Notes: generated by a model not told the origin, from the sequence alone. A stretch of 64,000 nt of DNA from Saccharothrix syringae (GCF_009498035.1 NZ_CP034550.1:10416001-10480000); one strand, 5' to 3'; shown: positions 33,498 to 42,185, numbered from the stretch's first letter. Numbers and translations are program-made.

Positions 33498-33507
33498 CGT
33501 CCTGCTG

Positions 33508-33588
33508 TGGCGGGTAGAGGATTCGAACCTCTGTAGCTTTCGCGACGGATTTACAGTCCGCTCCCATTGGCCGCTCGGGCAACCCGCC
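33508..33588 (-). tRNA. tRNA-Tyr (anticodon GTA)
   Basis: An 81-nt class II tRNA with acceptor GGCGGGT/ACCCGCC, D arm GCCCGAGCGGCCAATGGGAGC, anticodon loop CTGTAAA, a long variable arm and T arm AGAGGTTCGAATCCTCT. No encoded CCA. Confidence 0.96.
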
Positions 33589-33711
33589 CCGCCCCCGGTC
33601 TCCCGGGTGCGGTGCAGACAATACATAAGCCTGTCGGGGCCCGTGCAACCGGGTTCCCCCGGTAGGCTTCCGGGCGGTTCGCAGACCCACCGACGCGGAG
33701 GTACCGGGCAC

Positions 33712-34203
33712 GTGGCAGACCCGTCGTTCGACGTGGTGAGCAAGGTCGACCGCCAGGAGGTCGACAACGCGCTCAACCAGGCCGCCAAGGAGCTGAGCAC
33801 CCGGTTCGACTTCCGGGGCACCGGCACGTCCGTCGCCTGGGCGGGCGAGGAGGCCATCGCCTTCCAGTCCGAGACCGAGGAGCGCTGCCGGGCCGCGATC
33901 GACGTCTTCCAGGAGAAGCTGGTCAAGCGCGGCATCTCGATGAAGGCGTTCGAGGTCGGCGAGCCGACCATCTCGGGCAAGGTGTTCAAGGTCACCGGCA
34001 CCCTGGTCCAGGGCATCTCCAGCGAGAAGGCCAAGCAGATCGCGAAGAAGGTCCGCGACGAGGGCCCCAAGGGCGTCCAGGCGCAGATCCAGGGCGACCA
34101 GCTGCGCGTCTCGGGCAAGAAGAAGGACCAGCTGCAGGAGGTGATCGCGCTGCTGAAGAACTCCGACTTCGGCATCGCGCTGCAGTTCACCAACTACCGC
34201 TGA
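33712..34203 (+). CDS. yajQ: YajQ family nucleotide-binding protein
   Basis: 163 residues from GTG 33712 ([13 protein letters not shown]), with GGAGGT upstream. The full-length family pattern is present ([18 protein letters not shown] near the N-terminus, [16 protein letters not shown] at the end). YajQ proteins bind nucleotides, including c-di-GMP in Xanthomonas and Pseudomonas, and tRNA or GTP has been reported; the actinobacterial role is unclear. It is a single gene followed by rmlA 119 bp downstream. Confidence 0.95.
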   Translation: MADPSFDVVSKVDRQEVDNALNQAAKELSTRFDFRGTGTSVAWAGEEAIAFQSETEERCRAAIDVFQEKLVKRGISMKAFEVGEPTISGKVFKVTGTLVQGISSEKAKQIAKKVRDEGPKGVQAQIQGDQLRVSGKKKDQLQEVIALLKNSDFGIALQFTNYR

Positions 34204-34322
34204 CCCGGGGGTAACGGGCGGTGCCCGCGGGCCGACATCGTGGGTGGCCTCCCGGGAGCGCCCGCCCGGCCCGGAACGGCCTCGGTGGCGGAGCGCGGGG
34301 GAACTACCGCGGAAGAAGGCAG

Positions 34323-35195
34323 ATGAAGGGCATCATCCTGGCCGGGGGCAGCGGCACGCGCCTGCACCCGATCACGCAGGCGGTCTCCAAGCAGCTGCTG
34401 CCGGTCTACGACAAGCCGATGGTGTACTACCCGCTGTCGGTGCTGATGCTGGCCGGCATCCGCGAGATCCTGCTGATCTCCACGCCGACCGACCTGCCGC
34501 TGTTCCGCCGCCTGCTCGGCGACGGCTCGCAGTTCGGGCTGAGCGTGTCCTACGCCGAGCAGGCCCAGCCGAACGGGCTGGCCGAGGCGTTCGTGATCGG
34601 CGCGGACTTCGTCGGGGACGACGACGTGTCGCTCGTGCTGGGCGACAACATCTTCTACGGCCAGGGCTTCTCCCGGCTGCTGCAGCACCACGCGGCCACG
34701 CTGGACGGCTGCGTGCTGTTCGGCTACCCGGTGAAGGACCCCGAGCGCTACGGCGTGGGCGAGGTCGACGCGACCGGCCGGCTGGTCTCCATCGAGGAGA
34801 AGCCCGCCGCGCCGAAGTCGAACAAGGCCATCACCGGCCTGTACTTCTACGACAACCAGGTCGTGGACATCGCCCGGAACCTGCGGCCGTCCGCGCGGGG
34901 CGAGCTGGAGATCACCGACGTCAACCTGACCTACCTGCGCCAGGGCCGCGCGCACCTGGTGGACCTCGGCCGCGGGTTCGCGTGGCTGGACACCGGCACG
35001 CACGACTCGCTGCTGGAGGCCGGCCAGTTCGTGCAGGTGCTGGAGCACCGGCAGGGCGTGCGCATCGCGTGCCCCGAGGAGATCGCGCTGCGGATGGGCT
35101 TCATCACCGCGGACGAGTGCTACGCGCTGGGCGAGAAGCTGGCGAAGTCGGGCTACGGCCAGTACGTGATGTACGTCGCGCGCGAGGTCCGCTAG
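34323..35195 (+). CDS. rmlA: Glucose-1-phosphate thymidylyltransferase
   Basis: 290 residues from ATG 34323, with GGAAGAAGG upstream. It makes dTDP-glucose from dTTP and glucose-1-phosphate, the first step to dTDP-rhamnose. The nucleotide-binding signature GGSGTRLHP (8-16), the uridylyl/thymidylyl core [14 protein letters not shown] and [10 protein letters not shown] are all present. Rhamnose links arabinogalactan to peptidoglycan in mycolata and decorates walls or metabolites in other actinobacteria. It overlaps the convergent htpX gene by 4 bp. Confidence 0.95.
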   Translation: MKGIILAGGSGTRLHPITQAVSKQLLPVYDKPMVYYPLSVLMLAGIREILLISTPTDLPLFRRLLGDGSQFGLSVSYAEQAQPNGLAEAFVIGADFVGDDDVSLVLGDNIFYGQGFSRLLQHHAATLDGCVLFGYPVKDPERYGVGEVDATGRLVSIEEKPAAPKSNKAITGLYFYDNQVVDIARNLRPSARGELEITDVNLTYLRQGRAHLVDLGRGFAWLDTGTHDSLLEAGQFVQVLEHRQGVRIACPEEIALRMGFITADECYALGEKLAKSGYGQYVMYVAREVR

Positions 35196-36052
35196 GGCCG
35201 GCGCGCCATCTCCTCCAGCCGCCGCACCCGGTCCGGGATCGGCGGGTGGGTGGAGAACAGCCTGGCCAGCTGCTCCCCCGGCCGGAACGGGCTGGCGATC
35301 ATCAGGTGCGACTGCGCGACCACGGCGGGCTCCGGCGCGAGCGGCGCGGCCAGGGTGCCGTGCTCCAGCTTGCGCAGGGCCGAGGCCAGCGCCAGCGGGT
35401 CGCCGGTCAGCTCCGCGCCGGACTCGTCGGCCTGGTACTCGCGGGACCGGCTGACCGCCATCTGCACGATCCCCGCGGCGACGGGCCCGAGCACGGCGAT
35501 CAGCAGCACGGCCAGCGGGTTGGGCCGGTCGTCGTCGTCACCGCCGAACAGGCCCGCGAACAGGGCCAGGTTCGCCAGCGCGCCGACCACGGCGGCCAGC
35601 GCGCCCGCCACGCACGAGATCAGGATGTCGCGGTTGTAGACGTGCGACAGCTCGTGCCCCAGCACGGCGCGCAGCTCGCGCTCGTCCAGCAGCTCCAGGA
35701 TGCCGGTGGTGCAGCACACGGCGGCGTTGCGCGGGTTGCGGCCGGTGGCGAACGCGTTCGGCGCGGCCGTGGGGCTGAGGTAGAGCCTGGGCATCGGCTG
35801 GCGGGCGGTCCGCGCCAGCTCTCGCACGATCCGGTACATGGCCGGTTGCTCCACCTCGGCCACCGGCCGCGCCCGCATGGCGCGCAGCGCGAGCTTGTCG
35901 GAGTTGAAGTACGCGTAGGCGTTGACGCCCAACGCCACCAGCACCCCGACCACCAGGGTGGTCCGGCCGAACAACGCGCTGATCGCCACGATCAGCGCGC
36001 TCATGGCGCCGAGCAGCAACGCGGTCTTCAACCCGTTGTAGTGCTTGTGCAC
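35192..36052 (-). CDS. htpX: Membrane zinc metalloprotease HtpX
   Basis: 286 residues, GTG start. Two N-terminal membrane helices (about 9-28 and 32-50), the zinc motif HELSH (133-137), two further helices (about 143-168 and 178-200), and the third zinc ligand in the [10 protein letters not shown] region. HtpX degrades misfolded membrane proteins. It lies 21 bp downstream of the nuoI-like gene on the same strand, so it may be the last gene of the nuoBCI-like operon. Confidence 0.93.
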   Translation of the reverse strand: MHKHYNGLKTALLLGAMSALIVAISALFGRTTLVVGVLVALGVNAYAYFNSDKLALRAMRARPVAEVEQPAMYRIVRELARTARQPMPRLYLSPTAAPNAFATGRNPRNAAVCCTTGILELLDERELRAVLGHELSHVYNRDILISCVAGALAAVVGALANLALFAGLFGGDDDDRPNPLAVLLIAVLGPVAAGIVQMAVSRSREYQADESGAELTGDPLALASALRKLEHGTLAAPLAPEPAVVAQSHLMIASPFRPGEQLARLFSTHPPIPDRVRRLEEMARRP

Positions 36053-36073
36053 GTTGCTTCGCCTCCGGCTGTT

Positions 36074-36628
36074 CTACGTCCTCCTCCTCAACGCGCCCGG
36101 CCGGCCGGCGGTTCCGGCACCGGAGCGTGCCGGTCGTGCGGTGGTGCTCTCCGGCGCGGGTTCGGCGCCCGGGTCCAGCGGCGGCGGTGGCGGGACGTGC
36201 GCGACCCACGTGCCCAGCACGTCGCGTTCGTGGACCAGTTCGGCAACGGCGTTTTCACCTGTTGGTGTACCCGTGCCGGGGTAGGAGAAATCCGGGGCCC
36301 AGTGCAGGGCGTCGAACGGGCACGCCTCCACGCAGATGCCGCAGTACAGGCACTGGCCGTAGTCGATGGCGAACCGGTCGAGCACGTTGCGCGCCCGCGG
36401 GCGGGAGGAGCCGGGTACCTGCTCGGTCTCGGTGTGCGAGTCGATGTGGATGCACCAGTCGGGGCACTCGCGGGCGCAGATCATGCAGACCGTGCAGTTG
36501 GCCTCCAGCAGCGCGATGACGCCGCGGGTGCGCGGGGGGAGGGGGGTCGGCGTGGCGGAGGCCGGGGCGGCGGGAGCGGGCTCGGCAGGGGTCGGCTCGG
36601 CCGCCTCGGGCCGGGTGCGGTCGGTCAC
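36074..36628 (-). CDS. NuoI-like 4Fe-4S ferredoxin subunit
   Basis: 184 residues from a GTG overlapping the nuoC-like stop. Two ferredoxin motifs with full cysteine sets ([12 protein letters not shown] and [12 protein letters not shown], about residues 45-105) can bind two 4Fe-4S clusters as in NuoI/TYKY. Both ends are Pro/Ala-rich low-complexity extensions not found in the main-operon NuoI (59865-60431). It probably passes electrons between the NuoB-like N2-type cluster and an unknown partner. Confidence 0.85.
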   Translation of the reverse strand: MTDRTRPEAAEPTPAEPAPAAPASATPTPLPPRTRGVIALLEANCTVCMICARECPDWCIHIDSHTETEQVPGSSRPRARNVLDRFAIDYGQCLYCGICVEACPFDALHWAPDFSYPGTGTPTGENAVAELVHERDVLGTWVAHVPPPPPLDPGAEPAPESTTARPARSGAGTAGRPGALRRRT

Positions 36629-37206
36629 CGGTGTCCTCCTCCTGTGTCCTCCTCGTACCGCGGCCCCCACGAGGGGTCGGGCACGCCGGGCGGCGCGGTG
36701 CGCCGACGGCTGGGCGCGGACGTGCCGTCCTCGCCGGGCTCCAGCCGCCCCGGCCACGGGCGCACCACCCGGGAGGCCAGCACGAAGTCCTTGCGCAGCG
36801 GGTGGCCGCTGAACGCCTCGGGCAGCAGCAGCCGCGCGGCGGCCCGGTCGAGCGCGATGCCGAACATCTCCGCGGCCTCCCGCTCGTGCCACGCCGCACC
36901 CGCCCACAACCCCGCCACGCTCGGCAGCGCGTCCCCGGGTCCCAGCTCGGTGCGCAGCAGCACCCCGTCCCCGCTCCCCGGCCGCAGCACGTGCAGCAGC
37001 ACGGCGTGCCGCTGCCCGACCGCACCCGGCCGCCCGGCGTCCTCGACCCCGAGCCAGTCGAACTGCGCGCAGCCCAGCTCGTGCCGCACGTGGCGGGCGG
37101 CCGCGAACCAGGAGTCGAGGGGCACGTGCGCGGTGCTCTGCCCGAAGGCGGCCTTGACCTGCGCACCCGGCACGCGCGCGGCCAGCTCGGCGGACGCGGC
37201 GCTCAC
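36625..37206 (-). CDS. NuoC-like (30 kDa) subunit
   Basis: 193 residues from a GTG overlapping the nuoB-like stop. It contains the complex-I 30 kDa signature ([15 protein letters not shown] ... [19 protein letters not shown]) at about 108-150. This subunit normally binds NuoD and NuoB in the peripheral arm. There is no nuoD in this cluster. The C-terminus is an Arg/Pro-rich tail. Confidence 0.85.
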   Translation of the reverse strand: MSAASAELAARVPGAQVKAAFGQSTAHVPLDSWFAAARHVRHELGCAQFDWLGVEDAGRPGAVGQRHAVLLHVLRPGSGDGVLLRTELGPGDALPSVAGLWAGAAWHEREAAEMFGIALDRAAARLLLPEAFSGHPLRKDFVLASRVVRPWPGRLEPGEDGTSAPSRRRTAPPGVPDPSWGPRYEEDTGGGHR

Positions 37207-37622
37207 GAGATCAGCCGGTGGAGCGCGGCCAGGCCGTCCAGCAGCGCCTCGGGGCGCGGCGGGCAGCCGGGGACGGCGACGTGGACCGGCAGCACCTGGT
37301 CGACCCCCTTGGTGACGCTGTAGGAGTCCCAGTACGGGCCGCCGGTGTTGCTGCACGCGCCGACGGAGAGGACGTAACGGGGTTCCGGCATCTCCTGGTA
37401 CGTGGCGATCACCGCGGGCAACATGGCGTCGGTGACCGTGCCCGACACGACGAGCACGTGGGCCTCGCCCGCCGCGTGCACCGGGTCGACCCCCAGGGCG
37501 GCGAGCTGCTCGGGGCGGTGGCCCTCCAGGGCGGCCATGACCTCGACGCCGCAGCACGCGAGGCCGAGGTCGAGCACGGTGACCCGGTACGTCGTACCCC
37601 AGTCCAGGGTGGAAACCGTCAC
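37203..37622 (-). CDS. NuoB-like (20 kDa) subunit
   Basis: 139 residues from GTG 37622, shorter than typical NuoB (about 160-190). It retains the four cysteines that bind the N2 4Fe-4S cluster ([26 protein letters not shown]). The start is set by a TATTAA -10-like element at 37634-37639 on the minus strand, 11 bases before GTG; the mRNA may be nearly leaderless. A longer frame reading through the C-tract repeat upstream is rejected. First gene of a compact nuoB-nuoC-nuoI-like operon. Confidence 0.85.
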   Translation of the reverse strand: MTVSTLDWGTTYRVTVLDLGLACCGVEVMAALEGHRPEQLAALGVDPVHAAGEAHVLVVSGTVTDAMLPAVIATYQEMPEPRYVLSVGACSNTGGPYWDSYSVTKGVDQVLPVHVAVPGCPPRPEALLDGLAALHRLIS

Positions 37623-37633
37623 GTCGGATGAGG

Positions 37634-37639
37634 TTAATA
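37634..37639 (-). promoter_or_regulatory. -10 element of the nuoBCI-like operon
   Basis: TATTAA on the minus strand, the best -10 hexamer near the gene. Transcription would begin 4-6 bases before the GTG of the nuoB-like gene. No matching -35 is visible; the G-tract array lies further upstream. Confidence 0.4.
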
Positions 37640-37671
37640 CGTGGGGGCCCACCAGGCTTGCGCCCGGCGGG

Positions 37672-37729
37672 CCCCCAACCCCCCAAACCCCCCGGAGTAG
37701 AACCCCCCAAACCCCCCGAGTTCGCCCCC
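37672..37729 (-). repeat. Six-tract G-quadruplex motif / 17-bp direct repeat
   Basis: On the minus strand six runs of G (5, 6, 6, 6, 6 and 5) are separated by 7, 3, 9, 3 and 2 bases. On the plus strand a 17-bp unit AACCCCCCAAACCCCCC occurs twice (37677-37693 and 37701-37717). Four consecutive G6 tracts far exceed the usual G3 quadruplex rule. It lies 50-108 bp upstream of the nuoB-like start and about 160 bp from the divergent LysR gene. Confidence 0.85.
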
Positions 37730-37821
37730 ACGTGAACAAGCACCTGGTTGCGGGGAGAAGTCTCTTACGAACCGCGCTTACTGTCCAGGCAATCGATCAA
37801 GATCTTCGGATAATTTCACCG

Positions 37822-37840
37822 TGAACTGTGGCCAAGTTCA
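37822..37840. promoter_or_regulatory. Inverted repeat TGAACT-N7-AGTTCA (LysR-type operator)
   Basis: A perfect 6-bp inverted repeat (37822-37827 and 37835-37840) in the AT-rich region 48 bp upstream of the LysR-type gene. A GATAAT -10-like hexamer lies at 37809-37814. It fits an autoregulatory site that could also control the divergent nuoBCI-like operon. Confidence 0.45.
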
Positions 37841-37887
37841 GTACAACTAATCGGTAGCACAACTCGACCCGACCCGAGAGGCCCTGC

Positions 37888-38928
37888 ATGTCGACCTCGG
37901 CCCAGCTGCTCCTGCCCGCCGGCAACCAGCTCAGCAGGCTCCTGCACACCTCGCCGCTGCTGCTGGACACCACGTTGGACCAGCTCAGGACACTGATCGC
38001 GGTGTACGAGACGAGGTCGGCACTGCGCGCGGCGCGCGTGCTGGGCCGGGAGCAGTCGAGCGTGCAGAAGCAGGTCGACACGCTCAACCGCAACTTCAAG
38101 CAGCTGTGCGGCGAACCGCTGGTGGTCAAGCAGGGACGTGGAAAAGACGTGCTGATCACACCCACCGGCGAGGCGTTGGTGGAATTGGCGCGCCGGACGC
38201 TGAGCGAGTGGCTGGATTCGATTCACGAGTGCCGGCGCAAGCTCGGCACCACGCTGACCGTGGGCACCACGCGGTTCATGCTCGACTCGCTGGCCAAGGC
38301 GTGGCACCACGTGGCGGACGACTTCCGCCGGCGGGACGTGGAGCTGAAGGTCGTGCACATCCGCACGAAGGACATCTGGACGAGCCTGGAGTCCAAGGAG
38401 GTCGACATCGTGTGCGGGAGCGTGGTGACGCCCGCGGGCCGCCGCGACGACGGGTTCGCCGACTTCGACGTGATCGAGTGGCGCCGGGGCGGGTTGGCGC
38501 TGCTCACGAACCTGCCGCCGCACCGGCTCGGCGACCGGGTGGGCACCGGCGAGCTGCCCCGGCTGCCGCTGGTGGTGCCGGGCGACGGGCTGATCGCGGA
38601 ATTCCTGCGCGGGTGGTTCGGACCGGAGTACCGGAACGAATTGGACATAGCAGCAGAAATCGACGAAATTCAGTACGGCATGTCGCTGCTGCGCTCGGGC
38701 CTGGTCGAGGGCTGCATGATCGTCACCTCGGGCCTGGGCGTGGTCGCCGCGAACGGCGAGCTGCGCGAGGGCTCGGGCCTGCGCGTGGTGGAGCTGAAGA
38801 ACGACCGGAAGCCGCAGCTGGAGCGCTTGGTCGGGGTCTTCGCCCGCAAGGAGGAGCGGGCGAAGTTCCCGGCCGACCACCCGTTGAACCTGCTGTGGGC
38901 GGCGTTCCAGCGCGAGGTGCCCGACTAG
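37888..38928 (+). CDS. LysR-type transcriptional regulator
   Basis: 346 residues. About 28 extra residues precede the winged HTH (about 29-92: LDQLRTLIAVYETRSALRAARVLGREQSSVQKQV), followed by a linker helix and a substrate-binding domain (about 118-340). The protein is longer than the usual 300. A segment near 38634-38672 is AT-rich with rare codons (ATA, GCA, GAA), unlike its surroundings. It is divergent from the nuoBCI-like operon and is its likely regulator. Confidence 0.85.
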   Translation: MSTSAQLLLPAGNQLSRLLHTSPLLLDTTLDQLRTLIAVYETRSALRAARVLGREQSSVQKQVDTLNRNFKQLCGEPLVVKQGRGKDVLITPTGEALVELARRTLSEWLDSIHECRRKLGTTLTVGTTRFMLDSLAKAWHHVADDFRRRDVELKVVHIRTKDIWTSLESKEVDIVCGSVVTPAGRRDDGFADFDVIEWRRGGLALLTNLPPHRLGDRVGTGELPRLPLVVPGDGLIAEFLRGWFGPEYRNELDIAAEIDEIQYGMSLLRSGLVEGCMIVTSGLGVVAANGELREGSGLRVVELKNDRKPQLERLVGVFARKEERAKFPADHPLNLLWAAFQREVPD

Positions 38929-39074
38929 CGCTCCGGGCGGCGTCGCTGGGCTTGGCGAGCCAGCCACTCCAGCCCGGTGAGCTGCCGCGGCGCGGCGGGC
39001 TTCGGCGGTTCCGCGCCGCCGTCCCGCTCGTGCTGCGGTCGGGGGGCCGGGCGCTGGGCGTCGATGTCGTTCAC
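38925..39074 (-). CDS. Small hypothetical protein
   Basis: 49 residues from GTG 39074, preceded by GGGAG. Very polar (Arg, Pro, Gln-rich) with a terminal GLEWLARQAQRRRPER helix. It is convergent with and overlaps the LysR gene by 4 bp. No family recognised; a short reading frame in high-GC DNA can be spurious. Confidence 0.4.
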   Translation of the reverse strand: MNDIDAQRPAPRPQHERDGGAEPPKPAAPRQLTGLEWLARQAQRRRPER

Positions 39075-39641
39075 GGTGCGCTCCCTACGTCGGTCGACGG
39101 CGAGTGCCGTCGATCGGAGCACCGTCGGAGCGCGACTCGCTAGTCTGATCAGCCTTATGGGTGACCAACCACCCCGGAGTCGGATGACCGCGTTGTCGGG
39201 GTGCTGTTGAGTGCTCGCACGCCCCGCCTGGTCTCGGTGTACCTGCCGGCCGACCACGCCCTGCGGGGCGCGACCACGTCCTCCTGCTCACCCCGCACCC
39301 CCTCGTGCGCGAGGTGAACCCCGTGCGGGACGACTCCGTCCGGCACCGCGCTGTCGGGAAGCGGGACTTCGGCCCGAAGCGCGGGAGGACCGGGGAAACC
39401 CGGCGGAGCCTCGCGCGGGCGCTGGACGAGACGGGCGAGCACTCGGCGGCCCGGGTCGAGCACCGGGCGGTGCCGAGGATCCGCCGGATGACCCCGACGC
39501 GCTCACCACGGCGCACCGCCTGGCACGCGTCCCACGGGGGCCGGGGCACCCGACCTGGGCCGAGCGGGTGTTCCGCGATGTCCCGGTCAAGCGCGAACGG
39601 GCGCCCGGCCCCGAGCACGCGACCGGTCCCGAGGCCGTCGG
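39075..39641. other. Gene-poor region
   Basis: 567 bp between the small gene and the AraC gene. Several overlapping frames exist on both strands, but all are Arg/Pro/Gly-rich without coherent hydrophobic patterns. A less GC-rich patch lies at about 39135-39200. It may contain an eroded gene, but I cannot identify one. Confidence 0.5.
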
Positions 39642-40391
39642 TCACGCGGTGCGCTCGCGGTACCGGGCGGCGTAGCGGGTGGGCGTCTCGCCGAACATGG
39701 CGGTGAAGTCGCGGACGAAGTGGGGTTGGTCCGCGTAGCCGAGGTCGGCCGCCAGGGCGGCCCAGTCGAGGTGGCCGCCCGCCTCCATGCGCTCGGTGAC
39801 CTCGCGCAGGCGGTAGCGGCGGATCACCCACTTGGGGCTCACCCCGACGTGGTCGGCGAACAGGCGTTGCAGGCTGCGGACCGTGGTGCCCAGCTCCCGG
39901 GCCAGCGCGTCGACCCGCTTGACGCCCGGCTCGGCCACGATCAGGTCCACCACCTCGACGGCGCGCCGGGCGGCCCGGTCCGGCTCGGGCAGGTGCGCGC
40001 GCAGCACGGCCTCCACCGAGGTCACGTCCGCCCGCGCGGGCAGGTCGGCGAACACCTCGGCGGCCGGCAGGGTGCGGTCGGTGATCGACTGGACGGGTGC
40101 CCCGAGGAAGGGCCGGAAGGCGCCGGGGTGGAAGGCGACGCCGAAGACGCGCCCGGTGCCGGCCAGCTCCTTGAAGACGTGACCGCTGCACACCCCGTGA
40201 ACCTCGGCCCCACCTTCGTGGAACGACAGCTGCACGTTCGGGTAAGGCACGATCAGCTGCCGGTACGGCCGGTCGTAGCACCACTCGACCACCCAGTACC
40301 GCGCCACGTACGGCGCCAGGTCGGGCGACGGCGCGATGAACTCGTGCCGCTGGTGCCGGCTCCACGCCAGCTCACGCTCGTCCCGCGTCAC
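39642..40391 (-). CDS. AraC-family transcriptional regulator
   Basis: 249 residues. The N-terminal sensing domain (about 15-130, DUF6597-like: APYVARYWVVEW ... VFGVAFHPGAFRPFLG) is followed by the AraC double HTH (about 150-245, ending GYADQPHFVRDFTAMFGETPTRYAARYR). It is divergent (61 bp gap) from the TIGR03086-type gene and may control it. Confidence 0.88.
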   Translation of the reverse strand: MTRDERELAWSRHQRHEFIAPSPDLAPYVARYWVVEWCYDRPYRQLIVPYPNVQLSFHEGGAEVHGVCSGHVFKELAGTGRVFGVAFHPGAFRPFLGAPVQSITDRTLPAAEVFADLPARADVTSVEAVLRAHLPEPDRAARRAVEVVDLIVAEPGVKRVDALARELGTTVRSLQRLFADHVGVSPKWVIRRYRLREVTERMEAGGHLDWAALAADLGYADQPHFVRDFTAMFGETPTRYAARYRERTA

Positions 40392-40452
40392 GCCCGGAGC
40401 GTATGTCGCCTTTGTTCAATACACGGCCGGAACGCTTTCCTACGGTGGCGGC

Positions 40453-41022
40453 ATGTCCCGTGAGCAGTTGATCCACCGAGCCGTGGAGGTCGCCGTCGAG
40501 GTCGTCTCCGGCATCGGGCCCGACCAGTTGACCGCACCGACCCCGTGCACCGATTTCGACGTCCGCCGCCTGGTGAACCACCTGTTGTTCTGGGGCCCGT
40601 CCCTGGAGGGCGCGGCGCGCAAGCAGGCCGTGCCGCCGCCCGCCGGCGCGGAGTCGGACCTCGACCTGACCGCGGGCGACTGGGCCGCGGACCTGACCGC
40701 CCAGCTCGACCGCACCGCCGACGCGTGGGGCGAGCCCGGGGCGTGGACGGGCACGACGCACATGGGCGGTCCGACGGAGATGCCCGCCGAGGTGGTCGGC
40801 GGCATGGTGCTCGGCGAGATCGTCGTCCACACCTGGGACCTGGCCCGGGCCACCGGACAGCGCCCCGCGTGAGACGAGGACCTGCTGGAGCGGGTCCACC
40901 GGGACCTCGTGCCGACCGCGCAGATGGGGCGCGACATGGGCATCTACGGCCCCGAGGTGCCCGTGCCCGCCGACGCGCCGCTGCTGGACCGCGTCCTCGG
41001 CCTCACCGGGCGCACCCCGTAG
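40453..41022 (+). pseudogene. TIGR03086-type (DinB-like) metal-binding protein interrupted by TGA
   Basis: The frame runs 189 codons from ATG 40453 to TAG 41020-41022 but has an in-frame TGA at codon 140 (40870-40872). The protein on either side is a continuous TIGR03086-family sequence (PCTDFDVRRLVNHLL, GEIVVHTWDLARATGQ, then after the stop DEDLLERVHRDL and YGPEVPVPADAPLLDRVLGLTG). Family members usually have Trp at this site (AWDEDL), so one TGG-to-TGA change explains it. Function unknown; maleylpyruvate isomerase-like fold. Confidence 0.8.
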
Positions 41023-41177
41023 GCCCGGCGGAAGCGTTCCGGTGCCGGCGGGCATGTCCCCGGTGTTGAGGAGAGCGGCGCGGGCTGGTGGGCCAGGACG
41101 GCCTGCTGCCCCCGCTGCTCACCGTGACGGGGAACCCGCCCCCGGCCCCGGCGGTTGGGACGCGCTCGTGCCGGGCG

Positions 41178-41798
41178 TCAGGGCCAGGGCGTGTACGCGA
41201 TGGAGGTGACCTCCTCGGCGAGCAGGCCGTAGTCGGAGTGGACGCTGTCCGCGTCGGACTGCGCGCCCAGGTAGTTGGCGTTCTCGAACACGGTGTGGTC
41301 GCAGTTCGAGTAGCTCTTGCCGGAGGCGAAGTCGTCGTTCCAGTAGTCGCCGACGTTGCTGATGCCGTAGGTCGCGCCGTAGCAGCCGGTGCCGTTCGCC
41401 CCGTAGTAGACCGCCGAGTCGCCGCCGAAGTCGGTGTAGTCGTAGTGGAAGCCGAGCAGCGGGTTGGCTTCCGCGCGAGCCCGCGTGGACACCGCGGCGG
41501 AGTTCGCGATCACGCGGTCCAGCTCGTCGGGCCCCTTGGCCCGGTCGACCTCGGCGCGGGAGATCCGCCCGCCGGAGGCGAACTCGATCGACTCGGCGAG
41601 CGTGCCGAAGCAGGTCACGGGCGCCGCCTCGTTCTCCGCCGAGGCGCCGCGCACGTGGTCGGGCGTCTTGGCGGTGAGCCCGATCGCGCAGTGCCTGGCC
41701 CCAGGCCCGCGCTCCGCGGCCGCCGCCGTACCGGCCGGCACCTGCCCACCCAACGCGACCGCGGCCACGACTGCCAGAACTCGCACGGACTTGTTCAC
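41178..41798 (-). CDS. Secreted beta/gamma-crystallin-like (inhibitor I36-like) protein
   Basis: 206 residues from GTG 41798, with AGGGGG upstream. A signal peptide (about 1-27, cleavage after GTAAAA) precedes a region with paired cysteines. C-terminal repeats such as YDYTDFGGDSAVYYG and FENANYLGAQSD are typical of beta/gamma-crystallin or I36-type secreted proteins, with DYWNDDFASG between them. It probably acts extracellularly; a ligand or inhibited protease cannot be named. Confidence 0.75.
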   Translation of the reverse strand: MNKSVRVLAVVAAVALGGQVPAGTAAAAERGPGARHCAIGLTAKTPDHVRGASAENEAAPVTCFGTLAESIEFASGGRISRAEVDRAKGPDELDRVIANSAAVSTRARAEANPLLGFHYDYTDFGGDSAVYYGANGTGCYGATYGISNVGDYWNDDFASGKSYSNCDHTVFENANYLGAQSDADSVHSDYGLLAEEVTSIAYTPWP

Positions 41799-42185
41799 AA
41801 CGCCCCCTGACGTCTCCTGAGCGCAGGCGTCGATTGGAATCCTTTTGGCACTGGGCCGAAGGAATTCCACGACGCCGCTCTGATCGCCCCTGTTCGGCCG
41901 AAAGCCGAAATCGGATCGGGGCACGGCGATCATCGGGCGGGGTCGGCGGGGCTGTCAACGGACGGGCGAGACCTCACCGGTTCGCGGTGGATCGGCCGAT
42001 CAGCGGAAGGGGTGGGCGTTGGCGCAGGTGGGAGTGGGGGGTGCGCGTCAACCGCATCGGGGTGCGTGCGGCATTCCCGCCTCCCGCCGGCGGGATCTGC
42101 GGCGGTAAGCGCCGGGTGGTTTTCGCGCCGGTCGGCGAGGTCCCACCAAGCCGACCGGCGCGAAGCTCCGTTCACCGGGACGAAT
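41799..42185. other. Intergenic region with convergent/divergent leaders
   Basis: 387 bp. It holds the leader of the secreted-protein gene (AT-richer part around 41830-41880) and the strong hairpin 42122-42164 after the amidinotransferase gene. No gene is supported. Confidence 0.5.
42122..42164 (-). terminator. Hairpin downstream of the amidinotransferase gene
   Basis: A 15-bp perfect inverted repeat (42122-42136 with 42150-42164), 21 bp past the stop codon. No T tract follows on the minus strand. Confidence 0.65.

Larger units (their letters stand above)
33209..33507. other. Gene-poor stretch between the SOS box and tRNA-Tyr
   Basis: About 300 bp. After the hairpin it is C-rich with two copies of GACACCCGACGCCCC (33317 and 33345 region) and ends at the bidirectional hairpin 33464-33497. 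An 86-codon frame starting inside the -10 region (Pro/Arg/Thr-rich) is not convincing as a protein. Confidence 0.5.

Noticed and set aside
37623..37739. Longer NuoB-like protein starting at 37739
   Set aside because: The extra N-terminus would be translated from the G-tract repeat (Gly/Trp/Val-rich) and has no similarity to NuoB; the -10-like element lies inside it.
39190..39640. Possible eroded gene upstream of the AraC regulator
   Set aside because: Several overlapping frames exist, but none shows a recognisable family or consistent hydrophobic pattern.
41080..41170. GQDGLLPPLL-like sequence recalling IS256 transposase N-termini
   Set aside because: Only about ten residues are similar and no inverted repeat or further segment follows.
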